64,000 nucleotides of DNA from Trebonia sp035571275 (GTDB lineage Bacteria; Actinomycetota; Actinomycetes; Streptosporangiales; Streptosporangiaceae). The position numbers and the translations under genes are program-made. This document shows, one piece after another, positions 45,327 through 54,652 of this stretch; the first letter of the stretch is position 1, and the number at the start of each line of letters is the position of its first letter. The notes beneath the pieces were generated by a model. That model made no database searches, was not told the origin of the DNA, and saw nothing but the letters and a program-made list of their open reading frames with translations. The DNA is taken from assembly GCA_035571275.1 (NCBI GenBank), contig DATMKQ010000298.1, forward strand, positions 1 through 64,000, given 5' to 3'.

Positions 45327-45411
45327 GCGGGGGGCGCAGTGGGGGGTCTGGCGCGTTGTTCGGCGACCGCCGACGAAACACGCCGAACCCCCACAACCCC
45401 CCCGCGCCCCC
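45327..45411. repeat. hairpin repeat after the DUF721 gene (copy 2)
   Basis: Related to 34883-34974, with the same order of GCGGGGG-CGCAGTGG, GGCGCGT-GTTCGGC, CCGAC-AAAC-CGCCGAA and CCCCACAA-CCCC. It is six bases shorter at the loop. It forms an imperfect stem-loop just after the DUF721 stop and before gyrB. Confidence 0.7.
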
Positions 45412-45519
45412 GCGAGGGGCTTGAACCGCCCCGTATACGTGCAGTGAAGGCGACCGCGAAAGTCAGTAACCACAGGTAAAATAGGACGTGCCGGGGGTCA
45501 GGGCCTTGCCCGAAGCAGG

Positions 45520-47505
45520 ATGGAGTTTCTTTTGTCGTACGATGCGCGGTCAATCACGGTACTCGAGGGCCTCGAGGCCGTCCGTAAGCGTCCCGGCATG
45601 TACATCGGCTCGACTGGTGAGCGGGGACTCCACCACTTGGTCTACGAGGTTGTGGACAACTCGGTGGATGAGGCGCTCGCTGGATACGCCGACAACATCG
45701 AGGTGACTCTGCTCGCCGATGGCGGCGTCCGGGTGTGGGACAACGGGCGTGGCATCCCGGTGGACGAGCACCCGGTCGAGAAGCGTCCGGCGCTCGAGGT
45801 CGTGCTAACGACGCTGCACGCCGGCGGCAAGTTCGACGGCAAGTCGTACGCCGTGTCCGGCGGCCTGCACGGCGTCGGCGTCTCGGTCGTGAACGCGCTG
45901 TCCTCCAGGCTCGACATGGAGGTCCGCAAGGACGGCTACGTGTGGCGCCAGTCTTACGCGGGCGGTGACCCGGCCACGGAGCTGACCCGCGGCGAGGAAA
46001 CCTCCGAGACGGGGACGACCACGACGTTCTGGCCGGACGCGTCGATCTTCGAGACGACCGACTGGTCGTTCGAGACGCTGTCCAGGAGGTTGCAAGAGAC
46101 GGCGTTCCTCAACCGGGGCCTGCGGATCTCGCTGACCGACGAGCGGCCGCGGCAGGCCGACGAGGACGACGCCGATGCGGCGCCGGGCGCGGCCGTGGGC
46201 AAGGCACGGGTTGCCGTCTACCAGTACCCCGGAGGCATCGCGGACTTCGTCCGCTATCTGAACGCGTCCAAGGACCCGGTGCACGGCTCGATCATCGAAT
46301 TCGGCGACGAGCAGCCCGGCATGTCGGTCGAGATCGCGATGCAGTGGAACGCCTCCTATACCGAGTCGGTACATACCTTCGCGAACGTGATCAACACCGC
46401 CGAGGGCGGCACCCACGAGGAAGGCTTCCGCGCCGCGCTGACGACGGTGGTCAACAAGTACGCGCGCGACCAGAAGCTGCTGAAGGAGAAGGAAGCCAAC
46501 CTCACCGGCGAGGACGTCCGCGAGGGGCTTACCGCGATCGTCTCGATCAAGATGGCCGAGCCGCAGTTCGAGGGACAGACCAAGACCAAGCTCGGCAACA
46601 CCGAGGCCAAGTCGTTCGTGCAGCGCGTGACGAACGATCACCTGCGCGACTGGTTCGACCGCAACCCGGGCGAGGCCAAGGAGATCATCAACAAGGCGAG
46701 CCAGGCGGCCAGGGCCAGGATCGCCGCTCGCCAGGCACGGGACCTGACCAGGCGCAAGTCGGCCATGGAGTCCAACGGACTGCCGGGCAAGCTGGCGGAC
46801 TGCCAGTCCACAGACCCCGCCCGTTCTGAGATCTACGTGGTTGAGGGAGACTCGGCAGGCGGTTCGGCGAAGGGCGGCAGGGATCCGCAGTTCCAGGCGA
46901 TCTTGCCGATCCGCGGCAAGATCATCAATGTCGAGAAGTCGCGCATCGACCGGGTGCTGAAGAACAACGAGGTCCAGTCGATGATCACGGCGCTCGGTGC
47001 CGGGATCCACGACGAGTTCGACATCGCCAAGCTCCGCTATCACAAGATCATCCTGATGGCGGACGCGGACGTGGACGGGCAGCACATCAGGACGCTGCTG
47101 CTCACGCTGCTGTTCCGGTTCATGAAGCCGCTGATCGAAGCCGGCCACGTCTACCTGGCGCAGCCGCCGCTCTACAAGATCAAGTGGACGGAGCGAGGGG
47201 TCGACCCGGAATATGCGTTCTCCGACCTCGAGCGGGACCGGGTGATCGAGGCAGGCATGGCCGCCGGCCGGAAGGACCCGCGGCCGCGTGACTCGGTTCA
47301 GCGGTTCAAGGGCCTTGGCGAGATGAACGCCGAGGAACTCTGGAACACCACGATGAACCCGGCGCGCCGCGTGCTGCTGCAGGTGACCCTGGACGACGCG
47401 GCGCAGGCCGATGAACTGTTCAGCGTGCTGATGGGCGAGGACGTCGAATCGCGGCGGTCGTTCATCACCCGCAACGCCAAGGATGTCCGGTTCCTGGACA
47501 TCTGA
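45520..47505 (+). CDS. gyrB: DNA gyrase subunit B
   Basis: ATPase subunit of gyrase. The 661-residue product has GHKL ATPase motifs VVDNSVDEALAGYA, DNGRGIPVD and GGLHGVGVSVVNAL. The TOPRIM domain has EGDSAGGSAKGGRD and ADADVDGQHI, and the C-terminus is QRFKGLGEMNAEELW. Length and motifs are complete. A putative start TTG/ATG cluster is resolved in favour of ATG 45520 after AGCAGG. A 46-base spacer precedes gyrA. Confidence 0.97.
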   Translation: MEFLLSYDARSITVLEGLEAVRKRPGMYIGSTGERGLHHLVYEVVDNSVDEALAGYADNIEVTLLADGGVRVWDNGRGIPVDEHPVEKRPALEVVLTTLHAGGKFDGKSYAVSGGLHGVGVSVVNALSSRLDMEVRKDGYVWRQSYAGGDPATELTRGEETSETGTTTTFWPDASIFETTDWSFETLSRRLQETAFLNRGLRISLTDERPRQADEDDADAAPGAAVGKARVAVYQYPGGIADFVRYLNASKDPVHGSIIEFGDEQPGMSVEIAMQWNASYTESVHTFANVINTAEGGTHEEGFRAALTTVVNKYARDQKLLKEKEANLTGEDVREGLTAIVSIKMAEPQFEGQTKTKLGNTEAKSFVQRVTNDHLRDWFDRNPGEAKEIINKASQAARARIAARQARDLTRRKSAMESNGLPGKLADCQSTDPARSEIYVVEGDSAGGSAKGGRDPQFQAILPIRGKIINVEKSRIDRVLKNNEVQSMITALGAGIHDEFDIAKLRYHKIILMADADVDGQHIRTLLLTLLFRFMKPLIEAGHVYLAQPPLYKIKWTERGVDPEYAFSDLERDRVIEAGMAAGRKDPRPRDSVQRFKGLGEMNAEELWNTTMNPARRVLLQVTLDDAAQADELFSVLMGEDVESRRSFITRNAKDVRFLDI

Positions 47506-47551
47506 TGAGCGGCGCCGTTAAGCGAGGCGCCGATTTACGAGGGATAGCGAA

Positions 47552-50125
47552 TTGACCGAAGTAACTGATCTGCCCGGCGATGGCGGTGGGCACGACAGAA
47601 CAGAACCGGTTGACATTCAGATCGAGATGCAGCGTAGCTACATCGACTACGCGATGTCGGTCATCGTCGGCCGGGCGCTGCCCGACGTCCGAGACGGGCT
47701 CAAGCCGGTGCACACGCGCATCCTCTACGGGATGTTCGACCAGGGCTTCCGCCCGGAACGCGGTTTCTTCAAATGCTCCCGCGTCGTCGGCGAGGTAATG
47801 GGCACCTACCACCCGCATGGCGACAGCGCGATCTACGACGCGCTGGTGCGGATGGCCCAACCCTGGTCGATGCGAATGCCGCTAGTCGATCCGCAGGGGA
47901 ACTTCGGGTCACCGGGCAACGACCCGCCCGCCGCCATGCGGTACACCGAGTGCCGCCTGGCCCCGCTGGCGATGGAGATGCTGCGGGACATCAACGAGGA
48001 CACCGTCGACTTCCGGCCAAACTACGACGGCCGCTCCGCCGAGCCCGTCGTGCTTCCGGCCCGCTTCCCTAACCTGCTGGTAAACGGCTCCGAGGGCATC
48101 GCGGTCGGCATGGCCACCAAGATCCCGCCGCACAACCTGCGGGAAGTCGCGGCAGGCGTGCAGTGGTACCTGGAAAACTACGAGCGGTTCGAGGTGCAGC
48201 CCACCGCGGAAGGGCACGCTCCCTACGAGGAGCTGCTCGACGGGCTGATGGAGCGAGTCAAGGGGCCAGACTTCCCCGGCGGGCCTGACGGTAGCACCGG
48301 CGCCTTGATCGTGGGCCGCCGCGGCATCCGGGAGGCGTACCGCACCGGGCGCGGATCGATCACGATGCGCGCGGTCGTCGACGTCGAGGAGATCCAGGGA
48401 CGCACCTGCCTGGTGGTCAAGGAGCTTCCGTTCCAGGTCAACCCGGACAACCTAGCGTCCAAGATCGCCGAGCTCGTCAGGGACGGCCGGCTCGCCGGCA
48501 TCGCCGACGTGCGGGACGAGACCAGCGGGCGGACCGGCCAGCGGCTGATAATCGTGCTCAAGCGCGACGCGATCGCGAAGGTCGTGCTGAACAACCTGTA
48601 CAAGCACACCCAGCTACAGGACACGTTCGGTGTCAACATGCTGGCGCTTGTCGATGGGGTTCCGCGCACCCTGCGGCTGGACCAGATGATCCGCTACTGG
48701 GTCGCGCATCAGGTCGATGTCATCCAGCGCCGCACCCGGTTCCGGCTGCGCAAGGCTCAGGAGCGGCTGCACATCGTGGCCGCGTTGCTCGCGGCGATCG
48801 ACGCCATCGACGAGGTCATCGCGCTGATCCGCGGCTCCGAGTCCGCCGCGGTCGCGCAGACCGGGCTGATGGCACTGCTGAACATCGACGAGATCCAGGC
48901 GCGCGCGATCCTCGACATGCAGCTGCGCAAGCTGGCCGCCTTGGAGCGGCAGGAACTCGTCTCGGAGCGCGACGACCTCGAGGCAAAGATCGCCGACTTC
49001 GAGTCGATCCTCGCCTCCCCGGCGCGGCAGCGTACGATCATCGGCTCCGAGCTCGCCGAGATCGTCACCAAGTACGGCGACGACCGGCGAACCGAGATCA
49101 TCGCTTACGACGGCGAGGTGGCCGACGAGGACCTGATCGCCGAGTCCGACATCGTGGTCACGATCACCCACGGCGGCTACGCGAAGCGGACGAACACCGA
49201 CCAGTACCGGGCGCAGCGGCGCGGCGGCAAGGGCGTGCGCGGGGCGCAGTTGCGCAGCGATGACATCGTCGACCACTTCTTCGTCACCTCGACGCATCAC
49301 TGGATCCTGTTCTTCACGAATAAGGGCCGGGTCTACCGGGCCAAGGGGTACGAGCTGCCCGACACCGGCCGCGACGCACGCGGCCAGCACGTGGCGAACC
49401 TGCTGGCGTTCCAGCCGGACGAGCGGATCGCGGAGGTGCTCGCGCTGCGCGACTACCAGGTGGCTCCGTACCTGGTGCTCGCGACCCGCTCAGGCCTGGT
49501 GAAGAAGTCGCGGCTCGGCGAGTACGACTCGCCGCGAGCCGGCGGCCTCATCGCGATCAACCTGCGCGAAGACGACGAGGTGATTGGTGCCTCGCTGGTC
49601 TCGCCAGACGAGGATCTGCTGCTCGTCAGCAAGGGCGCGCAGGCCATCAGGTTCCCGGCCACCGACGACCAGCTACGCCCGATGGGCCGGGCCACCTCTG
49701 GCGTGATCGGCATGCGATTCAACGACGGCGACGAGCTCCTTGGCATGTATGTGGTCAGGGAAGGCGAGGACGTCCTCGTCGCGACCGACGGCGGATTCGC
49801 CAAGCGCACGCCCGCCGATCAGTACCCCATCAGGAACAGGGGCGGCTACGGTGTTATCACGGCGCGGATCGTGGAAGGCCGGGGCAGCCTGGTCGGTGCA
49901 CTGATGGTCCACCCTGAGGATGAGGTGTTCGCCATCACTTCGGCGGGCGGTGTCATCCGCACCCGCGCTAGTGGGGTGAAGCAGTCCGGGCGTCAGACCA
50001 TGGGCGTGCGGCTGATGAACCTGGCTCCCGGGACCAGTGTGGTCGCCCTCGCGCGCAACGCGGAAACCAACGAAGCTGGTGAAATTGAGGATGAAGGCAA
50101 CGATCCAGGGGACGACAGCGTCTGA
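47552..50125 (+). CDS. gyrA: DNA gyrase subunit A
   Basis: DNA-breaking subunit of gyrase, 857 residues. The active-site tyrosine is Y131 in AAMRYTECRL. The quinolone-determining block GTYHPHGDSAIYD keeps Ser (S92) and Asp (D96) at the usual resistance positions, so it looks quinolone-sensitive. The GyrA box is RRGGKGVRG. Six beta-pinwheel repeats follow. The TTG start has GAGGG upstream. The tail is acidic (EIEDEGNDPGDDSV). Confidence 0.97.
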   Translation: MTEVTDLPGDGGGHDRTEPVDIQIEMQRSYIDYAMSVIVGRALPDVRDGLKPVHTRILYGMFDQGFRPERGFFKCSRVVGEVMGTYHPHGDSAIYDALVRMAQPWSMRMPLVDPQGNFGSPGNDPPAAMRYTECRLAPLAMEMLRDINEDTVDFRPNYDGRSAEPVVLPARFPNLLVNGSEGIAVGMATKIPPHNLREVAAGVQWYLENYERFEVQPTAEGHAPYEELLDGLMERVKGPDFPGGPDGSTGALIVGRRGIREAYRTGRGSITMRAVVDVEEIQGRTCLVVKELPFQVNPDNLASKIAELVRDGRLAGIADVRDETSGRTGQRLIIVLKRDAIAKVVLNNLYKHTQLQDTFGVNMLALVDGVPRTLRLDQMIRYWVAHQVDVIQRRTRFRLRKAQERLHIVAALLAAIDAIDEVIALIRGSESAAVAQTGLMALLNIDEIQARAILDMQLRKLAALERQELVSERDDLEAKIADFESILASPARQRTIIGSELAEIVTKYGDDRRTEIIAYDGEVADEDLIAESDIVVTITHGGYAKRTNTDQYRAQRRGGKGVRGAQLRSDDIVDHFFVTSTHHWILFFTNKGRVYRAKGYELPDTGRDARGQHVANLLAFQPDERIAEVLALRDYQVAPYLVLATRSGLVKKSRLGEYDSPRAGGLIAINLREDDEVIGASLVSPDEDLLLVSKGAQAIRFPATDDQLRPMGRATSGVIGMRFNDGDELLGMYVVREGEDVLVATDGGFAKRTPADQYPIRNRGGYGVITARIVEGRGSLVGALMVHPEDEVFAITSAGGVIRTRASGVKQSGRQTMGVRLMNLAPGTSVVALARNAETNEAGEIEDEGNDPGDDSV

Positions 50126-50261
50126 TCTATAACTGCTGACAACTATTCTGCAGATGCGGGGTCGGGTGCTCATACCCCACCGTTGACGGCTACTGGCCCG
50201 CGATCAGGTAATCTCTGCCGAAGGTACAAAAGGGGCACCATTGGGTACCGAGGAGGACGGC

Positions 50262-51878
50262 GTGGACGAGGCGGGACGAGCTACGGAACCGTCCGTGTTG
50301 TTGGCGCCGTCAGGTCAGGATGTGGACCCGGACGCGGAGACCGCTGAAACGATCGATGACAATGGAACCATGTCTTCATCACGGACGCGGTCGGGAACGT
50401 CACGGTCGGCATCGTCGGCATCGGGAACGTCACGGTCAGCGGCCAAAGCTGCCGCCGGCCAGAACGGCGCTGATCCGGTGCCGGACGACGCCGTGACCGA
50501 CGGCGCTTCTTCTTCGCCTTCGTCCTCGGCTTCTTCTGCGCCTTCGTCTTCTTCGTCTTCTTCGGGTGCTGGTTCCTCGGGGACCGGGTCCTCGGTTCTG
50601 GCTGCGGCGGCGTCGAGCCACGCGCCCGTTCCGTTCCCGGCGGACGATATCGGGAGGCCGAGGAGCTCGAACACGCCGGGCACGGGTTTCCGGGCGGCGA
50701 CTGGTGCCAGCTCGGCTGCCGGTGGTTCGGCTGGGGACAAGCCCGCTCAGAAGGCGGACGAAGACGGGCGCGGCGACACCGCGGGATCAGGCAACGGCGT
50801 GCTCGACAGCGGCCGCCAGGCGGTCAGGCAGGCGATGGCGGCGACGAACAACTGGTTCGCCGCCCGCGCGTTGAAGACCGGCCCGTCAGACTCGGCCGCA
50901 TCGCCGGGCTCGTCCGGTTCTCCGGCCGCGTCGGGGTCCGCAGGTCCTCCTGGTACCGCAGGTCCTTCTGGTTCCGCATCTCCTTCTGGTTCCGCTGGCA
51001 TGGCCGGCGGTCGCAAGCCGTCCTTCACGCCGTCATCGACGCGACCGTCGAGTCAGTCGCCGGCCTCGCCCACGTCGCACATTTCACCGGCGCCAACGGC
51101 TTCCGGGGGCTTCGCGGGGTCTTCGCCGTCGCCGCAGTCCTCGCCGTCGTACTACGCGACGCCTCCGGCGTTCTCGCCCGGCACCGGTCACTCGCCCACC
51201 GGTGGCCCCGCGCCAGCTGGCGGCCCTTCCGGCCCTTCGGTGCCCCCTGGTACCGCGTCGGGTCCGCGACTGTCCGAGCTGTCTCACGGCGCTGGTACCG
51301 GCATGCGGCCTGCCACACCAGGTTTGTCCGCTGGCGCGTCCTCTGGTGCCCAAGGTGTGCCCGCTGGCGTCTCCGGGTTTTCGTCTGGTGCCGCCGCCGC
51401 GGTCAGCGGAGCGGCCGCTGGGCTGGCCGGCTATGCGACCTCGGTGACGAGCGCTTTCCAGAACCGCGGCAAGGCTCCCAAGCGGGCGAAGTCCCCGCGC
51501 CGTTCGGCCAGGCGACAGGCGCAGTTGACACTGGGCCGGGTAGAGCCGTGGTCCGTCATGAAGGTCAGCTTCGTCGTCTCGGTCGTGGCGTTCATCATCT
51601 TGTTCGTCGCGGTCGCCGTGCTGTACTCGGTGCTGTCCGCCCTCGGCGTGTTCACCTCGCTGCAGCACACGGTGACGACGATCACCTCGAGCCAGGGTTC
51701 CGCGGGCACGAACATCATGCCCTGGTTCTCCGAGTCCAAGATCCTCGGCTACACCGGCATGATCGGCGCGCTGAACATCGTCTTGATCACCGCGATGAGC
51801 ACGATCGGCGCGGTGGTCTACAACCTCATCGCGAAAGCCTTCGGCGGCATCGAGGTAACTCTCCGCGAGACGGACTAG
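50262..51878 (+). CDS. DUF3566 transmembrane protein with long Ser/Pro/Ala extension
   Basis: A family found after gyrA in actinobacteria. The first ~410 of 538 residues are a low-complexity Ser/Ala/Pro/Gly region with short repeats, for example PSGSASPSGSAG. The conserved part begins RRSARRQAQLTLGRVEPW, then two membrane spans (about 430-460 and 500-525) and ends GGIEVTLRETD. GTG 50262, five bases after AGGAGG, is a better start than TTG 50241. Function unknown. Confidence 0.85.
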   Translation: MDEAGRATEPSVLLAPSGQDVDPDAETAETIDDNGTMSSSRTRSGTSRSASSASGTSRSAAKAAAGQNGADPVPDDAVTDGASSSPSSSASSAPSSSSSSSGAGSSGTGSSVLAAAASSHAPVPFPADDIGRPRSSNTPGTGFRAATGASSAAGGSAGDKPAQKADEDGRGDTAGSGNGVLDSGRQAVRQAMAATNNWFAARALKTGPSDSAASPGSSGSPAASGSAGPPGTAGPSGSASPSGSAGMAGGRKPSFTPSSTRPSSQSPASPTSHISPAPTASGGFAGSSPSPQSSPSYYATPPAFSPGTGHSPTGGPAPAGGPSGPSVPPGTASGPRLSELSHGAGTGMRPATPGLSAGASSGAQGVPAGVSGFSSGAAAAVSGAAAGLAGYATSVTSAFQNRGKAPKRAKSPRRSARRQAQLTLGRVEPWSVMKVSFVVSVVAFIILFVAVAVLYSVLSALGVFTSLQHTVTTITSSQGSAGTNIMPWFSESKILGYTGMIGALNIVLITAMSTIGAVVYNLIAKAFGGIEVTLRETD

Positions 51879-51989
51879 CCAGGCGTAGCACCGCCTCCCG
51901 TCGTCGGGGCGCTGTGCGAGCAGTGGCGGCGATGCGGTAGAGTAGCGCAGTCGCCGCCGCGGGAGCAGTGCTAAGCGCGGCAATCCCCT

Positions 51990-52029
51990 GGGGGTATAGC
52001 TCAGTCGGTTAGAGCGCGTCCCTGATAAG
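51990..52029 (+). tRNA. tRNA-Ile(GAT), 5' half only, interrupted in the anticodon arm
   Basis: GGGGGTA acceptor strand, TA, D-arm GCTC-loop-GAGC, anticodon stem CGTCC, and loop CTGATAA with anticodon GAT are all correct. After one more G the sequence departs completely; the expected GGACG strand, variable loop, T-arm and 3' acceptor strand are missing. The usual partner after gyrA/DUF3566 is tRNA-Ile, so this is the insertion point of the downstream element (attL). Confidence 0.92.
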
Positions 52030-52117
52030 AATCCGCGTCTCACCGCAGTGCTTCCCTGCATCTCACCAGCGCAAACGCGTCGCCAGTTTGATCGCGGAAC
52101 GCAAAAGGATGCGCTGT

Positions 52118-52660
52118 TTATCTCATGTCGATAACGATGCGGTCGGGATCCCGTCTCCGGATCTCATCAACCATGTCCGGCGTGGTCACAACGATGCCGT
52201 GATCACGGATCCCGTGGGGATCCGCGGCGCCCACCGCGATGCAGCCGAGGCAGTTACAGTCCGTCTTGCTCCGCTGGTCCGCTATCTCGCGGATCTGCGC
52301 CATCCACTGGTCACAGGTGATGGCGGGGACGGCCAGGTGCAGGATCATGCCGCAGGTCCGCAGGATCAAGTCGGCGCCATCGCGGCTGAGCAGCTGGCCG
52401 TAGTGCTCCCTGGTTCGCTTCTCCTCCCGGCTGATAACCGCGCCGAGATCGGTGAACGCCTGGTTCAGGGCGGCGTTGACTTGGTCCATGTGGATATTGA
52501 CTGATTTTTCAATGATCTTCCCGGCTGCGGCCGGCACGTCCGCACGTGCCTGGCGGACTTCTTTCAGCAGGAAATGGAGTTCCTGGGCCGCCTCGTGCGC
52601 CTGGCGGGTCAGGTCGCGGAGCTGCTGCTGATCGGCATTCAAATCCGGCTTTCTGCCCAT
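52118..52660 (-). CDS. coiled-coil protein of unknown function (early region)
   Basis: 180 residues. The first ~95 are strongly helical and charged (QQQLRDLTRQAHEAAQELHF, RTREHYGQLL), likely a coiled coil. The second half contains ITCDQWMAQIREIADQRSK and a CNCLGC cysteine cluster that may bind metal. AGGGAGA lies six bases before the ATG. It is divergent from the other early genes across the operator cluster. I do not recognise the family. Confidence 0.7.
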   Translation of the reverse strand: MGRKPDLNADQQQLRDLTRQAHEAAQELHFLLKEVRQARADVPAAAGKIIEKSVNIHMDQVNAALNQAFTDLGAVISREEKRTREHYGQLLSRDGADLILRTCGMILHLAVPAITCDQWMAQIREIADQRSKTDCNCLGCIAVGAADPHGIRDHGIVVTTPDMVDEIRRRDPDRIVIDMR

Positions 52661-52722
52661 GGCGAATCTCCCTGTGACATAGCGGGTCTAATGGTTGAGC
52701 GGAACACCAGATGAGTGTAGCG

Positions 52723-52791
52723 TGGCCGCAGTGCTGATCTTGGAAGTACTGCGGTGACCAGCGCATATGCACATGCACAGCACTGCGGTGA
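52723..52791. promoter_or_regulatory. operator cluster: three copies of a 13-bp motif
   Basis: Motif AGCACTGCGGTGA, an imperfect palindrome with CAC/GTG half-sites. Copies are at 52723-52735 (minus, 11/13), 52745-52757 (plus, 12/13) and 52779-52791 (plus, exact). Two further exact copies are at 52040-52052 (minus, 11 bases past the tRNA break) and 52968-52980 (plus, inside the next gene). This is the divergent promoter region, so a dimeric repressor is the natural reader. The repressor itself is not identified. Confidence 0.75.
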
Positions 52792-52892
52792 ACCGGACAC
52801 AGAGCACGAAAAAACGCGCCCCGACCAGCCTGCAAGCTAACGATCGGGGCGCGCTGTGACCACCTCTCCGAGACGGAAAGGCCTGCACAAGT

Positions 52893-53207
52893 ATGGCACC
52901 TAGCGAGAGTGACCGGCAGCAGATCGCCCGTATGGGCGGCCTGGCCAAGAGCGCACAGGCACCATCCAGCACTGCGGTGACCCAGGCGGCACGCAACGCG
53001 TTCTGGCAGGGCTTCTACGAGCGCACCGATCCGGAGCTTCCGGAGAAAGAACGGATCCGGCAGGCGGACGCGGCCCGCAAGCTGCACATGATGCGGCTGT
53101 CCCGCAAGGCGGCCGCCAAACGGCGCCAGGCGGCCGAGGCCGCGGCCGCGGCCCGGGAGGCTACTGAGGCCGAGATCGCGGCACTCCGTGCCGACATCGC
53201 GATTTGA
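52893..53207 (+). CDS. small basic coiled-coil protein
   Basis: 104 residues, rich in Arg, Lys and Ala. It starts MAPSESDRQQIARMGGLAKSA and has a long helix in the second half (LSRKAAAKRRQAAEAAAAAR). It may bind DNA non-specifically; no named domain. The ATG is preceded by a weak site. An exact copy of the 13-bp operator motif lies within codons 26-29. It overlaps the next frame by 20 bases. Confidence 0.7.
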   Translation: MAPSESDRQQIARMGGLAKSAQAPSSTAVTQAARNAFWQGFYERTDPELPEKERIRQADAARKLHMMRLSRKAAAKRRQAAEAAAAAREATEAEIAALRADIAI

Positions 53208-53859
53208 TGTCGAGCGTGCCGTGCTGAGGTCCGCGATGCCCGCCGGCTGGCGTCACCTGTGCCACGTCCTGTGCACATACGTCGACCTCGACGCCGGCGT
53301 GATCCTGCCCAGATTCCAGCCCAGCCTGACCCAGCTAGCTAGGGACAGCGGTCTTCACCGCCGCACGATCATGCGCCATCTCAATCACCTCGAGGCGCAT
53401 GGCTGGGTCACCCGGAAACGGCCAAATCCCGATGATGCGCGGAAAAAACAGGCTCGCACGCAGTACGCGATCTTCATCGGCCGTAATCCACAGCCTAGGG
53501 ACATCCCCCCCTCAGACCTGGAGACAGGTGACCCCGGGGCTAGGGACGGCGTGCCCTCAGACCTAGGGACAGGGTCTCCGGTTTCTGGGGGCGGAGAGCC
53601 CCACCAGTCATCTACGTCATCTAGGTCATCTAGGGACGAGGAGATCGACGTTGTCATCGATGCCATCAGGGCACGAGCCGGCGTCACGGTGACCCGCCAG
53701 TGGGCCGGACGGGTCGCCGAGCAGATCCTCGGGGCTAGGGACAGGGTCCGCGATCCTGCCGCCGTGCTCCGGGCCCAGATAGGCCGCGCGCCGCGTGATA
53801 CCTACGCGCCCACGCCGGCACCACCGCGGTTCACCAAAGCGAAAGGGTTCGAACGATGA
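53188..53859 (+). CDS. winged-helix DNA-binding protein, possible replication protein
   Basis: 223 residues. An N-terminal winged helix has LTQLARDSGLHRRTIMRHLNHLEAHGW (split as ARDSGLHRRTIMRHL and EAHGWVTRKRP), preceded by VERAVLRSAMPAGWRHLCHVL. This arrangement is common in phage and plasmid replication-initiation proteins. The C-terminus is a linker with repeated RDXXP and GDP motifs and a basic end. GTG 53188 is used; ATG 53236 after GAGG is possible. It could instead be a transcription regulator. Confidence 0.72.
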   Translation: MPTSRFDVERAVLRSAMPAGWRHLCHVLCTYVDLDAGVILPRFQPSLTQLARDSGLHRRTIMRHLNHLEAHGWVTRKRPNPDDARKKQARTQYAIFIGRNPQPRDIPPSDLETGDPGARDGVPSDLGTGSPVSGGGEPHQSSTSSRSSRDEEIDVVIDAIRARAGVTVTRQWAGRVAEQILGARDRVRDPAAVLRAQIGRAPRDTYAPTPAPPRFTKAKGFER

Positions 53860-54416
53860 TCACCACCGTGTTCGATGCTGCGTTTCCCCCCAGCCGGATC
53901 CCGCCGGGCTGCAAGGCGGTAGCCGGCTACGTCGGCCGACTCAATTTCACCCCGCACGTCTGGACGCTGCCTGAATGGCAGCGGTTCAGCTCGATCCCGC
54001 AGCTGCCCTACTGGGTGCCGGACCTGGCCGTGGCGCCGAACCTCGAGGCGGCCGCGGCCGTCCACGCGGTGCTGGAGCTCGGCTGGGCACCGCACATAGC
54101 CGACGAGAGGGCCGTTATCTTCGATTTCGAGACGGCGTCCGGACCGGCCGACCGCGGCTGGTGGCAGGAATGCGCCGCCGCCGTCAGCGCGGCGGGGTTC
54201 TGCGGCGTCATGTACGGCAGCCTGTCCACGGTGCTCGAGAACGCGGCCGTCGATGTCGTGGTGGCCGCGTGGGACAACAGCGCGCAGCTGCTGCCCGGAC
54301 AGACCATCCACGGGCACCAGTACAAGGCCGGCGTGGCGTTCGACGGCACGCAGATCGATTACTCGGTCATGGATGAGTGGCTGCTCGCCCGCGCCGGGGT
54401 CGGGCCGCGCCACTGA
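53856..54416 (+). CDS. GH25-like/DUF1906 glycoside-hydrolase-fold protein, putative endolysin
   Basis: 186 residues. The TIM-barrel pattern of the Rv2525c-like/GH25-like family is visible: AVAGYVGR at strand 1, AVIFDFET (Asp/Glu at the barrel mouth), CGVMYGS, DVVVAAWDN, HGHQYKAG and DYSVMDEW. Such proteins act on peptidoglycan in actinophage lysins. It has no signal peptide. It overlaps the previous gene by four bases and the next by one. In a PRD1-like virus it may be the second lytic enzyme. Confidence 0.75.
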   Translation: MITTVFDAAFPPSRIPPGCKAVAGYVGRLNFTPHVWTLPEWQRFSSIPQLPYWVPDLAVAPNLEAAAAVHAVLELGWAPHIADERAVIFDFETASGPADRGWWQECAAAVSAAGFCGVMYGSLSTVLENAAVDVVVAAWDNSAQLLPGQTIHGHQYKAGVAFDGTQIDYSVMDEWLLARAGVGPRH

Positions 54417-54652
54417 TGGATGAGCAGCGTGAGCTGACCGTCGAGCTCATGAACGCGGCCCTGGAGCCGGTGAGTCGCGAGCACGGCTACTGTCTGTGCA
54501 TTCACCCGATGATGACCCTGATCAGCATGGTAGGGCTGACCTGCGCCTGGTGCGGGCAGCCAGGTACCGACAAGTCATACTCAGCCGAAGCCAGGACTAT
54601 CCGCACCGAGGCCGTGAAAGCCGCATATCCGTGGGCGGTGAAGCTCGAATGA
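54416..54652 (+). CDS. small zinc-finger-like protein
   Basis: 78 residues. ATG 54416 overlaps the previous stop (TGATG). Cysteines in HGYCLCIHP and CAWCGQPG form a plausible four-Cys zinc site. The function is unknown, and it is translationally coupled to the nuclease gene by an ATGA overlap. Too short to assign a family. Confidence 0.7.
   Translation: MDEQRELTVELMNAALEPVSREHGYCLCIHPMMTLISMVGLTCAWCGQPGTDKSYSAEARTIRTEAVKAAYPWAVKLE

Noticed and set aside
52893..53207. Excisionase or Cro-like identity for the basic 104-aa protein
   Set aside because: It lacks a recognisable helix-turn-helix or MerR-like pattern; charge alone does not support it.
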